The notes under the pieces: model-generated | The model's input: only the letters and a program-made list of their open reading frames with translations | Told to the model about the DNA's origin: nothing | The model's database searches: none | Program-made: the position numbers and the translations under genes | In this document: in pieces, positions 35,214 to 47,676 of the stretch | Layout of the letters: each line of letters begins with the position of its first letter | Numbering within the stretch: position 1 is the stretch's first letter | Assembly: GCA_965644295.1 (NCBI GenBank) | Contig: CBFFRP010000377.1 | Span: 124,001-188,000, forward strand | Reading direction: 5' to 3' | DNA length: 64,000 bases | DNA from: Paraphysomonas bandaiensis | Taxonomy: Eukaryota; Chrysophyceae

Positions 35214-38072
35214 CTACGATTCTCGTTTCATGGCCCATCGATCTCTTGTCGACTGAGAGCGGGACTCATGTCGACTAGCATCAGATGATTTCGTGACAGA
35301 AATCGCTCTACCTTTTAACTTAGAGGAAGAGTCCATGCTACGCTCTGACAACACAGAATCATCATAATGTTTATCACTTCGGTCATCACCACGGTGACGC
35401 TTGCCATCAGTCCTATCCTTCTTTCCATCTGACGAATCATCGCCACCCCTACAAACCACACATTTAGCACTCATGGCATACGGTATCTGCCTCTACTACT
35501 CACCGTCTCGATCTCTTTTGTCTGCTCCTCGAAGACTCCGATGTTCCCCTCTCCCTCTCTCGGTAACGATCCCTCTCTCCCCGCCCCCTAGATTTATCCC
35601 TGTCTCTCTCTTTCGCTCTGTCCCTCTCTCTCTCTTTCTCTCTGACCCTCTCTCTCTCTCTTTCTCTGTCTCTCTCTTTCCCGCCCCTGCTAAATCGTGA
35701 TTTCTTGTCAATGCTGTTGCTCCTATCAGTCGGTGACTTTCCCCTGTCTCTCCTGCTTCGCCTGTCATCTGTGCGAGATTCAGAGCGCCGTCCTCTATTC
35801 TCCCTGTCCCTTTGGCGACTTGCAGGAGGACTGTCGCTTCTGTCACGCCGACGGCGAGAAGTGGACCTGGCCCCGCCATAACTCCCACTCCTCTCTCTAT
35901 GACGGCTCACGGAGCCCCCTGCACCCCTTTCTCGCTTCCTGCGACCAGCACTACTGCTGTTGCTCCTACTTCGACCACGTTTCTCTCGCCGGTTACCGTA
36001 GTTATCCTCTCGAGGTAAGCTACGATCAGCCGCCATCCGCTCACGTCTGCGTTGCTGTTCCCTGGCAAACGCCTCCCTTGTTAGAGGCGGAATTTCCCAT
36101 ATCGGTACACCTCCGCCTGGACCACGTGGACCCATCATCATCCCTGCCCCTCCACCACCTCGACCCATTACAGCACCCGGTGGAGGTATGCCCATACCCA
36201 TACCCATACCCATGCCCCACATATCAGGTGGTCCCATACGATCAGGAAAGAAACCTGGAGGCGGCATACCGCCCATTCCACCTGGACCAGGCCCCCATCC
36301 AGGAGGAGGACCGGCTACAAGATCGCCTCCAGGAGGACAAAATTGTCCAGGAGGAGGTTCATTATGTGGGTAGCCTTGTCTGCCCCCACCCGGCATCATA
36401 TGCTCCCTATTAACCGGGGGAGGCGCGTGCTGTGGGTGTCGTACAGGGGGGGATGAGGGAGGAGGTGGAGCAGGTGCCTTGCTCACAGATGACTCTTTTT
36501 CCTCGCTTCCAGGACCGCTATCGGGTCCACCCACAGCTCTTGCAATGAATTCTTCCACATTGCGTCGAGTATCATGCTGCGGTCTCAGCTGTAGATAGTG
36601 TGACACATACTCCGGCAGAATAGCACCTTACCTCATCCGGAGTGATGCCAACCTGGTGGCACATGGGGCACTGGAAGTTACTCGTCTGGAAAAGAGCAGC
36701 GCGAATGCTACCATCACTCACCACCTGCCGGCACGCATACATTCATCACAATGGCATACACTAAAGCATCTTAAATACCCACCTTTCCACAGCAGGGAAG
36801 CGTAACAGCATCTCTCAAAATCTTCTGGGAATAAGGGCATAGCAGATGTGCGGGAACTGATGAGAGGTCTAGTGAAGCTGCGGACGAAGTAGATCCCCTG
36901 CAAAAGTAACAACAACACATTTCACAGAAATCGCCATGCATTGAAACACGCACCCTTGCTTGACGAGAGTAGCGTAGCTGTCTTTATCAGCATCGAGTAT
37001 CTCGAACCCATCTTTCAGGTTCCTCACAATCTTCCCCGTGGTATTCACACCAGCTAGGTCCTTGACATACTAGAAACCAATAGGAATAAGGTAATATATA
37101 GAGACAAAAACCAAAACTATTACCTGAATGCTATTCGTGGGAACACCATGGATCTTTGCCACTGAAGTAGAAACTGCGGCCGTATCAGAACTTCTGTCCG
37201 TCCGTCTATCGTAGGCTGGGTCCCCGTTGGTGGGACAGTGTTTGATGTAATGACCAGGCTTTCCACATCGCTTGCATTCGTACCCTGGCGGAGGGGCTGC
37301 AGTGGTGGGAGGGCGTCGAGCAGGCTGCGGTACTCCACGGGGAACGGATGAGCTCTCTGATGTGCCCAACCCTGTCCCGGAATCTCCTTCGGCCGACCAA
37401 ACCATATTACCGCCACTACGTTGGTATCGAGGGGCTGCTTTCTGACTGAGACTTTGCAGTGCTAGCATCTCTTCCTCAGCACTCTGTTCCGAGGATGGCT
37501 TTATCTCAGGTTTAACATCAGCGGCAGGTGCCTCGCTAGTGGTAGCAGGCTTCCCGCTATCTTGTTGTTGGGCAGATAGTGGAGCAGGCTCGCTCTCCGA
37601 TGGCTGCGGCTTGGATTTAGGGGGAATTACAATTGCGTGTTCTTGTTTCTGAGCTCTACACATAAAAATAATGAGTACCGTGCGGTAAATACACACTGCT
37701 TCCTCACGTTCCATGGCTACTTCGAGACTGAGAACCCTGCAGACGCGAGAGTAAGCCGGTACCAGAGGGCACAGGCACACGCTTCACAACAACAGTTGTG
37801 TTCTTGGGGACAAAAGACTCATCTCCAATATACACTGCATGAAATGAAATAAATTATATAACTACTGTGCAAACGGCTTCCAAGCATAACACTTTACCTT
37901 TCGAGCTGTTCTCTGCATCGGTGAGCTTGAGGTCAAAGTCGAGGCCGCTAGTCATGCGCTTCAGCTCTAATATAGATCGCTTGAGATCTAGCAGGTTAAT
38001 TTGGTGACCAGTGAAATTGACTTGCTCCACTTGGTTTCCATGGAGCATACGGAAATATACAGCAGATGTCAT
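35214..38072 (-). CDS. RBBP6: RBBP6/Mpe1-like protein (DWNN, zinc knuckle, RING/U-box-like)
   Basis: Eight exons: 37898-38072, 37708-37834, 37124-37655, 36954-37069, 36783-36897, 36632-36724, 35504-36588 and 35214-35448 (825 aa). It begins at the DWNN ubiquitin-like domain (MTSAVYFRML, GHQINLLDLKRSI, VPKNTTVVVKRVPVP), then the zinc knuckle CKRCGKPGHYIKHC (about 228-241), then a RING/U-box-like region (CPYSQKILRDAVTLPCCGK, CPMCHQVGITPDE). The long tail has Pro/Gly/Met-rich and Arg-Ser/Arg-Asp-Glu-rich parts. Several usual RING zinc ligands are Ser here (CPYS; VVSDGS), so the fold may be U-box-like. Family members act in mRNA 3'-end cleavage and polyadenylation (yeast Mpe1) and as ubiquitin ligases. 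It is nuclear by inference. Confidence 0.93.
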
Positions 38073-38742
38073 GTTATGAGTTATATATATATTATACTAT
38101 AGAGCTAATTCTATGGGATGCACGGCCTATCCTACACACACACACACGCCGGTGCCTCGAGTAGATCAAACAACAAAGGATGGACTCAAGAGGAGTGCGT
38201 CTACGAGTGATACCAGTGAAATAATATATATGCACCGGATAAGAATATATACACCTCGACTGTGTGTTGCTGTCATGGTGGTATATTGCCATCAACACAT
38301 TCGGTAGGTGGGTGATGCATTGCTGCAATATGTTGCATACTGTTGTATACTTCTATACATACATATACGTACAGCATACACCATGCTGTGCTGCCCATGT
38401 GCAGCAGTGTGGTGTGTTGGAAGAGAATACCGAATAGGAATACTGCAGTATACAACCAGCGGTACTCCTGCATACTGGTACTGCTGTACGGTATATGAGG
38501 TGCGTATCATGATATGATATCTAGATATCCGGTCGGGCCGGGCCGGCTATACTCATATCACCCGGCCCACTAAACTGATTCGAAGAATATGAAGAAGAGC
38601 ACGTGAATTCCATTCGAATGACCTGTGAATTGAATGATGCGTGAAACTACAGTCACTCGCAGGTGATTAATAGTGTAGTGGTGCAGTGTGATGTAGTATA
38701 TATGGCACATGTGGAGCACTGTCTAATGTCACATATCTCATT
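38073..38742. promoter_or_regulatory. Divergent region between RBBP6 and the bZIP-like gene
   Basis: About 670 bp. It has CATACATATACGTACAGCAT near 38358, one GTATAC near 38449, and GGCCGGGCCGG near 38530. No supported gene. Confidence 0.45.
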
Positions 38743-40326
38743 ATGATGCAGCACGATATCGATTGGAGCATATTCACAGGGGATGTATGCGGTGTATCGG
38801 CGTGTATGGGTGAGGCTGCAGGCTCCTATCAGGAGCAGGATAGCACTTACACGCTATCTAAGAGCACCGGTTGCAGTAGCAGCCCAAGCACAGCTGACTG
38901 TCAAGACTCACACTGCATGGACTCCTCAGAGGGCGATGACTTAGACCCATCAATGTCGCTGATGTCCGGATGCGATTGGTCTCGATTTGATTTTGATGCA
39001 CATACTATGAAGGGACATGAGCAGATACAGGGACATGAGCAGATACAGGGACATGCGCAGATACAGGGACATGCGCAGATACAGGGACATGCGCAGATAC
39101 AGGGACATTCGCAGATACAGGGACATGAGCAGATACAGGAACATGCGCAGATACAGGGACATGCACAGATACAGGGACATGCACAAATACAGGGACATGC
39201 ACAAATACAGGGACATCGTAAATGGTCCGAGAAGGCAGTTGATAGAATTATAAGTAGTCCTACTGACCCCATTGGCAAAGTACCTGTTACCCTTCCCTAA
39301 TTTTGTCTTACACTCACGATATTGCAGTTTCTCAGAGACTTGCGCATTACTGCTGCTGATGCTATTCAACTAGATATTATGCCACTGCTTGATATGGTAA
39401 AGCTGACTGAGTAGATTAATGTCCTGTCCTTTATTGGCTTGTAGGCACCGAGAAAGCCAAGGTCCAAGTATGGGAAACGTCGCACGCTCTCCCAAAAAGA
39501 GCGCGCTGAGCAGAGTCGAGAGCGGAACAGGGAACATGCAAGATCTACTCGTATGCGTCGAAAAGTTTTCGAGGGTGTTCTTGAGAGTCAGCTGTACAAG
39601 ATCAGCCGTGCTATAGATGACTCTTTCTCTATAGCAATGCAGGAGCAATACCGCACACGAAGGCAAGCACGGGTAGTTTCTCTAGTCAGGTACTTTGAGC
39701 TCATGGTGAGTCATATCATACTGCGTGGTTTTTGGCCTTTACTGTTTACATATCTTCAGACATCCCACTCGGTTGTTGTCCCTGACTGGCATGTCGCCAC
39801 ACTTTCCCCACAGCTGCGAACCCGGTTTCAATATGTGCACCGCCCTGTCTGCCACACTCGGGAATGTATGTGTTGCGCGTGCTCCCTGTCTCCACTAAGT
39901 TGCACTTCTCCGTTGCCGCGAACTGAGATATGCCAGGGGTGGCATGGTCTCCAAGATTGTATGCGGCGCGCATTAAGTTTACTGCGAGAGGAGGTGAGCC
40001 GCCTGAGGAACGCTAGAGCAGAAAGTGATAATGATGACTCACTCCCAAAAAATATAGTGTTTTCAATCAGCACTACTAAGAGTGATCTACTGGTACAGGG
40101 ACTTCGCGGTATGTGCTCTTTCGACGTGTTTGTAGAGATGCCAGATAGCCGCACCATATCCCTTAGTGTGCCAGGACAGACTGCAGCGTTTCAATTCTCT
40201 AGAGAGTATCGCAGTTCTAAGATCACGGATGCATATTTTGACTTCGACTTGTCCAGCATTGCAACTGGTCTTTTGCAAGCAGTTGCACTTATAGGAGAGC
40301 AAACTGATGACACAGAGATTCCATAG
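38743..40326 (+). CDS. bZIP-like transcription factor with a hexapeptide repeat
   Basis: Exons 38743-39279, 39328-39396, 39445-39705 and 39760-40326 give 477 aa. After an acidic Ser-rich N terminus, residues about 91-156 are eleven tandem copies of Gly-His-Ala/Glu-Gln-Ile-Gln. Exon 3 carries a strongly basic region, RSKYGKRRTLSQKERAEQSR and NREHARSTRMRRK (Asn at about 230), matching the N..A(R)..R core of bZIP basic regions as found in stramenopile bZIP proteins. The following helix (VFEGVLESQLYKISRAIDDS) is only loosely leucine-zipper-like. The C-terminal half has a Cys cluster (CHTRECMCCACSLSPLSC) and no domain that I recognise. It is inferred to be a nuclear DNA-binding regulator. A start further upstream is possible. 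Confidence 0.72.
39013..39210. repeat. 18-bp minisatellite coding for the GHAQIQ repeat
   Basis: Eleven units of GGACATGCGCAGATACAG, with GAG/GCG/GCA/TCG variation at the third codon, inside exon 1 of the bZIP-like gene. The unit length keeps all frames open, so overlapping frames on both strands here are by-products. Confidence 0.97.
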
Positions 40327-40984
40327 TGCCTTTCTAGATTTGATTACTCATTCTTGTTCTACGAATACACTACAGAGCATGAAAATAGTGCTTAACGCAA
40401 ATACGACACTTATTACCATCACAATACTGTTACAACGATTCGATTTTGTAATTGCTACGATTTAAATTGCCTATCATTGTTTGGCGATTGCGTCATCTGG
40501 AAGAGTAATAATTTCTAATTCATTGCATTCAACTTCTGTGTATTGGCGGTTTGTTAGTGAAGAAAGTATTTATCTTGAGCTCTTTCGTTAAGCAATAGAT
40601 TTAGATAGATAAAGCCATATATGTACTCATTAGCAGTATTTTGTTATTATACATTCCTAGATAGTTTCTGAATAAGAGTAGAACTTTCAAGTTAAATGCG
40701 AAGTCTGATTTTAGATATTATAGGCTTCGAGAGCAGAATGATAATGATATATTATGATAATACATATAACGTACCGGTACGTACTCAGCAAATGATCTAT
40801 ATGTTTTAAGTTAATGTAGAACAGTTTCAATAACAGTACGTATTGTATTAAGGCACGGAACTCACGTTTCCATCACTTGACCTCATCAATAAACTATTCA
40901 AATCTCGTATTCTCTCACTACACAACTAACTAAAAACAAATACTACACCTAAAAATTATTCCAAACTACAACATCAACTATGAT
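40327..40984. other. Convergent AT-rich spacer, no gene seen
   Basis: About 660 bp between two 3' ends. It holds presumed 3' untranslated regions and nothing else that I can support. It is one of the two shortest convergent spaces and holds no mobile element that I recognise. Confidence 0.5.
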
Positions 40985-43350
40985 TCAACTATTCCTTTCA
41001 CTTCGGGAACGTTGTTGATGTAGGAGATCATACAATCCCGGACTATCTTGCTCAAGTTCTCGTGTCATATCTATTGCTGATCTTCCCTGGCTGTCTCGTA
41101 CATGTATATCTGCCCCAAGTTTCAGCAGTTGATGCACAGCATCAGTTTTCTGCAGCAATATAGCGACATGAAGTGCATAGAGACCACTGGGCTCTGAAGT
41201 GGCGGGCGAGTTAATATCAATACGCTTGTCTTGTGCAATCAGCCGAATCATTTCGGCATTCCCTTTCTCTGCGGCAACATACAGAAGTGTTCGCCCTTGC
41301 GCCGACAGGGATGTGGGATCCGCTCCTCGGTCCAGGAGTTTATTCGCAGACCAGTAATCATCCAACATCACAGCTGCCATCAGAGGAGTATTGCGACTAA
41401 TACTCTCCATAACATTCGGCTCAGCACCAAGGTCCAACAACAACCCTACAACTTCCCGCCGCCCATATATAATGGCAATTGTCAAAAGCAGTCCATCAAC
41501 ATGTTCAGCTGTAGCTCTGGCATTCACATCCACACCTCCTTCACGCACCAAGGCACGGACAACATCGACCAGTCCTTTCTCAACAGCCATATATATCGCC
41601 GTTCGGCCTGATCTCGATGCTCGATGCACATCTGCACCGGCTCGTATCAGCTGCAGCGCAGCAAGAGAATTCGAGCTTATTATTGCAACCATCAGGGGGG
41701 TGTAGCCATGTTTACGATCAACACAATACACATCTGCCCCTTTTTCTAAAAGATAACTCACGGCTGCATGTTTCTGATGGCACACCGCAACATGCAGTGG
41801 GTTCATCCCATCAGAAGCACACACGGGATCGTTAATTCCCACACAATCCATAGAGAGCAGCATATCAAGAGCAAAGAAATTCTCCCTTTCTACTGCAAGG
41901 AAAAGAGAATTACGCCCGCTGGTGGAGGGGGTACGTGGGTCTGCTCCATGTGCAATGAGAACTTCACCTGCCCACCCGCTATCAGATATTAATGCCAGCA
42001 TGAGTGGAGAATATCCGAATTCATGCTCCCGCAAATTGATATCAGCGCCGAGTGAGAGCAGATAATCAACGAGATGTCCATGATTATAACGTGCTGCCAC
42101 ATGTAGCATTGTATATTTACAGCTCTCCGCCGTCACAGGGGCATTGACGTCGATATTGGAGAAGCTCTCCATTATCACCTTTAGAATCTCTAAAATGCCT
42201 ATCTCAACTGCAACAAATAATACGGACCTCCCAGATAGAGAACACAAAGTTGGATCAGCACCCCTCCGCAACAACTGAATAGCAATGTCTTTCTGCTTTG
42301 CCAGGAGAGCGAGGGACACCAGGGGGTGTCCATGTTCAGGGTCTTTGTAATTAATATCGAGGTTGTTGCGAAAGGCCTGAAGTATCTGTCGCACAGCGTG
42401 TCGGTTGCTCGATTTGAGTGCGTTAGCAAGTTGAGGCCCACCAGTAGTATGATCAACACCATCCGGATAATGAGTGTTCTGGTGGTTTGAAGAATGTGGT
42501 GTTTGGTGCTGACGAAGAGCGCGGTCTGCCTGAGCCCAGACATCTCGTGCCTCGATACCCAAGTCTGACAACTCCTGCGTCAATAACACCAGGCTTAGTG
42601 CTACCGCGTGCTTATTGTTGGCTCCATACTCTTTGGATCTCATTGCAAGAGAGGCACATTTTACGAGTTGGGAGCACTGCACACGACTCTGTCCATCCTT
42701 TATTACATCTAGCGGAAGAAAAGGATCTTTATCAGGACCTGGATGGTGCTCAGCGGCATGCGCATGGCTATTCCCACGATCTGTATCAGCATCCCCAGTA
42801 GAAAATCCCATAAAGCAATAGTTACAGTAATAGCTGCCGCAATTCAGACACATAACAGCAGAGCATGCATCTGGAAAGGGGTCCACAGGATTCTTGCACC
42901 TGAATCACATTAGCAGTAGTTTACATGAATACACTGATAACTTAGTCCTTACTTCGGGCACCGCAATGTTAGAATTTCCTGAAAACTATTTCGCAGTCTG
43001 GACAGAGGTAGCGTCGACTCTTCATAGCTCTTCAGAATGGAGAGATATCTGGACCGCTCCTGGGCGCCCATCGCATAAAACAAATCCAAGGAGTGAAACG
43101 TGCCGTCACAGTCCACTGCCGGACACTCAACAGCACACTCCGTTCTTCTCAGTCTGTGACAAACAGTTACTCGCCGAGACACGGTCGTTGCCACAGCATG
43201 TGTATACCTGTAAAGGGCGGGGAATACATTCTCACGCAGATACGGACTGATATCATCGGAACAGACGAAGTGACCCGCTGAGCACTCCAGTCCCTCATCA
43301 CCCGGACAATCATCCATGCAGATTTGGCAAGTTTTATTGTCCATAGCCAT
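40985..43350 (-). CDS. RING/IBR-like zinc-finger protein with ankyrin repeats
   Basis: Exons 43208-43350, 42953-43153 and 40985-42899 give 752 aa. The 54-nt first intron keeps the frame open, so retention cannot be excluded. The N terminus has CQICMDDCPGDEGLECSAGH then FVC, CAVECPAVDC, and CPKC followed by CLNCGSYYCNYC. This Cys/His spacing is like RING plus in-between-RING modules of E3 ubiquitin ligases. From about residue 280 there are about eleven ankyrin repeats (GHPLVSLALLAKQKDIAIQL, GFSPLMLAL-type GYSPLMLALISDS, GMNPLHVAVCHQKHAAVSYL, GYTPLMVAIISSNSLAALQL). It is inferred to be a cytoplasmic ubiquitin ligase that recognises targets through the ankyrin stack. Named orthologue unknown. 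Confidence 0.82.
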
Positions 43351-43986
43351 GAGCTACGAGCAGTGGACAGCGAACTTTTATTCCATATTACAACCAAAGC
43401 GCATACGATCCTACTGATCCTCTACACATACATATCTACGTACCGCACTGCATGTATGTATGTATGTATGTATGTATGTATGTATGTATGTATGTATGTA
43501 TGTATGTATGTATGTATGTATGTATGTATGTATGTATGTATGTATGTATGTATGTATGTATGTATGTATGTATGTATGTATGTATGTATGTATGTATGTA
43601 TGTATGTATGTATGTATGTATGTATGTATGTATGTATGTATGTATGTATGTCTGTATGTATGTATGTATGTATGTATGTATGTATGTATGTATGTATGTA
43701 TGTATGTATGTATGTATGTATGTATGTATGTATGTATGTATGTATGTATGTATGTATGTATGTATGTATGTATGTATGTCGGGTCCATTTGTACACCATA
43801 TACCTGGTATACCATTGGTATACACCAGCAGTTTATCGTAGGAATTCCTGGCATTGCGTACATGTATCTGCTGTGTCGAATTATGGTGTGTCTCCGTATA
43901 CGCACATACACTGCTGTAGATGCATGTTATCATATACCTGAGACAAGCATAGACAAGTATACACAGCCTGTCACCTCCATAAAGTG
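43351..43986. promoter_or_regulatory. Divergent region between the ankyrin and C45-like genes
   Basis: About 636 bp, half of it the ATGT array. After the array, 43800-43830 has two GGTATAC palindromes (GGTATACCATTGGTATACAC). Presumed bidirectional promoter. Confidence 0.5.
43453..43778. repeat. (ATGT)n microsatellite, about 81 units
   Basis: The array is about 326 bp long with a single TCTG variant near 43650. It starts 103 bp upstream of the ankyrin-gene ATG and ends 209 bp before the C45-like ATG. Confidence 0.97.
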
Positions 43987-45513
43987 ATGAAGTCGTTAAT
44001 TTTTGCATTGTTCACTGGCTTAGCTGCTAGTAAACTCTCTGTTGATTACGGCACCCCTCCCGTTATTGTTGATGTGGATGAGGTGACCAGTAACACGGAG
44101 TGGATCCGCAGCTCAGGACAAAGCAGGCTCGCTACTATTCATGTGCCGTTCACCTCTGACGATCAGTCTTCAGAGGTATGTATATGTATGTATGTATGAA
44201 GTGATGGGCACTGATCTCTGTGTGGTGTGATATGTTCAGGATTATGTCGACATATACAGAATGGATTTGGTTGGAAACACTTATGAGAGAGGATTCGCTC
44301 ATGGTGCTCTCTTAACTAAGGAGATAATAGAATTCACTGAGGTGGCGTTGCCGAAATATTTTATGGATATGGTTTTAGGGCTCGACATCAGCCAGTTTCC
44401 GGACCCTATTCAAAAAATTCTCCGTGTGGTGCAGATTAAGGGCGCACTTGCTGCGCCAGCTGCTTTCAATGCGGCCATGGAATGGGTTTATGAACAAGAG
44501 AAAGAGTTCATTCCAAGGTTTTTATGTATAAATACTGTATTAGCTACCGATAATATTTTTCTGTCAATGTTACTCATTGCAGCTACCTGATTGAGGAAAT
44601 GGATGCAATGGCTGACGGTATGTGTTCGTCCCTCGGTCCTAACTGTAATGTCACATTTTGGGCCAACACCATCCACCGGGTGAATATGCTGCCAGAGTTG
44701 ATCCGCATGGCTTGTACCGCTTATGGCGCTTGGGGCTCTGCTAGTGAATCGGGGAAGCTCATGCAGCTACGCGCATTGGACTTCGGTGGAGGCCCTTTCG
44801 CCAACTACACTGTTCTCACCGTTTATCGTCCCAGTGAAGGTGTGGAAGAACGTGCCTTTGTGGCTGTGAGTTTTGCTGGTTTTGCTGGTGTGATCACCGG
44901 GGTGGCTCAGGATGGTATTGGAATATCTGAGAAAGTGTGGATGACATATGACAAGCGATCATTGCAGCCGGGAAGTTACGAGGGTGAAGCTGACGTACTT
45001 GTGCTTCGCGATATCCTTCAGCAGAGCCGTACGCGTGAGGAGGCGGAGGAGTATCTGCGCAATGCGAACAGGACATGGGCAATCTTTATTGGCATTGGAG
45101 ACTTCGCCAGTCAGCGCATGGACATCGTGGGCTACAAGCAAGAGTCGGCTGAGGTGTACACGGATCAGACCATGCCTTCTATTACGGGTCAGCCTTACAT
45201 GGAATCAGTGGTTTACGTGGATAAGCACCCGCAGCCTTCAGGGGAAGGTTCGACTGGTACCCTCCCAACAGCCCTGAGTGATTTCTATGGGTCTCTTTCT
45301 ATGGACACCTCTCGGTCGGTAGTGCAGTATCACAAGACAGGGGATCTTCACATCGCAATGTACGACTTCGGGGTGAGCGAGATGCTTGTCAGTGTGGGCA
45401 GAATCAATGGTCAGGGTGAGTATGGACCGGAAGGTGGTGATACGAGCTCGTGGAAGGCGTACAACCGCCCCTATCTGAAGTTCGATCTCGAGAAACTCTG
45501 GAGAGGCGATTAG
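43987..45513 (+). CDS. Secreted C45-like Ntn hydrolase / acyltransferase-type amidase
   Basis: Exons 43987-44175, 44240-44517 and 44583-45513 give 465 aa. MKSLIFALFTGLAASKLS is a signal peptide, so the protein enters the secretory or lysosomal path. GNTYERGFAHGALL is followed by a helical region. ACTAYGAWGSASESGKLMQL with RALDFGGGPF matches the site where peptidase C45 / acyl-CoA:6-APA acyltransferase-like enzymes release an N-terminal nucleophile Cys (Cys of ACTAYGAWG), then GFAGVITGVAQDGIGISE. This pattern also fits the Dictyostelium dcd1-type amidases. It is inferred to be an autoprocessed hydrolase of amide bonds. The substrate is unknown. The call rests on recalled motif layout, so the family is fairly sure and the activity is not. 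Confidence 0.68.
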
Positions 45514-45825
45514 TGTAACTGCAAGACATTATGTTGGGTCCATTACCAGAATATGCACTCTCATTGCTTACTATTTGGTAAGAGGAGAAATATATATATT
45601 CTCATGTACTATTGCATGAAGGTTATTATTGTACTACGTAGCAATGTCTATTGTGCAATCAGCCATAACTGAAACTGTTATAAAATCAAAATATAAACTT
45701 CCTATAGTTTGAGAAGTGCTATTTTATAATACGAACACCCTCCATGTCTTAGCATACATTAATGACATCAAGCTCGTAGTATTGGGTAAGTATTTTAAAC
45801 ATAAAAAGGTTTGGCACTGACCAGT

Positions 45826-46113
45826 GTGTCTGTCCCAGGGCTAGGAAACAATATACTGCAATACTATTGTTAGAGAGCGTTCCAACAATACTATTGATGG
45901 CGATTTTAAACAAGCCCAACAATACAATTACAATATATTGCAATGCATTGTACAATATATTGCAATATATTAGTATGACTACTCGGTAAGTAAACACATC
46001 CATAGATATCATTTTTAGTTTTAATCACTAAGATCACATGACAACCAAACCAACTACCATATATACAATGTATTGCAATTCAATATATTGTTTTCTAGCC
46101 CTGTTGTGTCCTA
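45826..46113. mobile_element. Repeat family 3 (short TIR element), copy 1
   Basis: The left end CCCAGGGCTAGGAAACAATA and the right end, read in reverse, ACAACAGGGCTAGAAAACAA are inverted partners. The inside is full of CAATATATTG-type palindromes. About 290 bp without coding capacity. Confidence 0.6.
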
Positions 46114-47676
46114 CTATATTTTCTCAATCTATCTTCTTGGGTAAAAGCGTAAAAGCATTTATTATAAATTATACGTGTACTTCATACTTCACAAAAAGCT
46201 TATTCACAATTATCTTATATATTATACTTTCATGATCTATGATCTATGTGTGTGTGATTTTGATGTCAATGCCTTGCGATTACTTCCAATCGAAGTGGAT
46301 CATGCCAGGATAGGGGTGCTGTGTGCTGTTGTCTCATTTAGAAAGGTTTATCAATCAATAAATAATGGAGAAGAACTGAATAACGTTCGGGTATAATTTG
46401 ATGGTTCAATTCGTCAGTACTCTAGGATGAAATTTCCACTGGGTGCAGACGGGGACCTTGTTACAAATGCAGATTTTGAAAAGCAGTAGTCAAGTCTCAG
46501 CGTGTAACTGATTACTTTCTGACAAAAACGTATAATACATAATCGCTTGCTATTTAACAATTAACAAAAAGTAAACTACTACCCTGCCTGTTGAATCAAT
46601 ATTGCTATATATATATAATTAAGAATAACTGTGTTGAACAGTGCAGAAACTGCTACAATTTTACTCTTATCTTCTTTTTTAGTGTACCTTAAACTTGCTT
46701 TTTGCTATAATATATTATACATAATAATGCTTAATTCTCAGATATAAACTTTCAAGAAATAAATTGGATTAAACTATAACTACTACTATATAAGCAATAA
46801 TTATTCACAATGTCATAATATTCATGAAACACCTGCTGTTCTCCACATCTGTATAGTTATGTATATATATATGTATATTGTATCATATATATTATGCTCA
46901 CCAGTTACTATTCGTGATGCTCTTGGGGATAAGTACAGGAGAACTTTTCTTTGGGAAGCAGTAACTTGCTGCTCAGATGTGTAGATATATAATATATACC
47001 AGCTCACAGCTGTGTGTATACAAATACGGCGTCTTGTGTAAATTTTTACGAATCTACTTTTGTGCAAATAAGTGCTATCGCAGCAAACTAAAGTTCTGTC
47101 AATGAAGTGGTTTTGTAATAATAATTACATGTTTTAACAATATATAATATATATTATATATAATTTCCATTTTCTAATACACGATCAAAAATGTTAGAAA
47201 TGAAACTGTTAAAAACAATATATTATATAAATATACAGAAATCTTATATTGAACACAGCATCAACTTATTATATACACAATAATTTAGCACATTTTTCAG
47301 TAATAAGATAGTAGAAGATAAAGCGCTTGCACTACTAGTGTCTATAATATCTACTCTATTCACGATGCCATGGGTTTCACTGATCATCTATAGGAGTATA
47401 AATTACCTTCACGAGGGATATTATATATAATATATTATAAAACTTATGATAGAGTTTTTATGTGTGTGTCCATAGCTGTTCTGGGTGTTCTTGCTGTCAC
47501 CGCTGTGCGCAGTGTCGTCTCATATTCCCATTATATACATATATACACCTGTACAATTTTAATATATATATAATAATATCCACGTGTGTTGTGCATAGAA
47601 TTGCATAACAATTAATGTCTGTGAAAAGTAGTACTCAACACTTGTATTTGCAATTTGCTAAATAACTTCACAGTAG

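Noticed and set aside
35496-36413. Plus-strand and other-frame proteins opposite the RBBP6 tail
   Set aside because: Shadows of an Arg/Ser/Pro-biased coding exon. The minus-strand frame has clean splice joins on both sides.
38901-39220. CRISPR-like array at the direct repeats
   Set aside because: Units are contiguous 18-mers without spacers, lie in a coding exon, and the genome is eukaryotic.
39005-39369. Minus-strand and alternate-frame proteins over the GHAQIQ minisatellite
   Set aside because: An 18-bp unit keeps several frames open. Only the plus-strand frame joins to coding exons downstream.
46890-46985. Further copy of repeat family 1
   Set aside because: GGGGATAAGTACAGGAGAAC resembles the family, but only one short block is shared. 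Too diverged to list as a copy.
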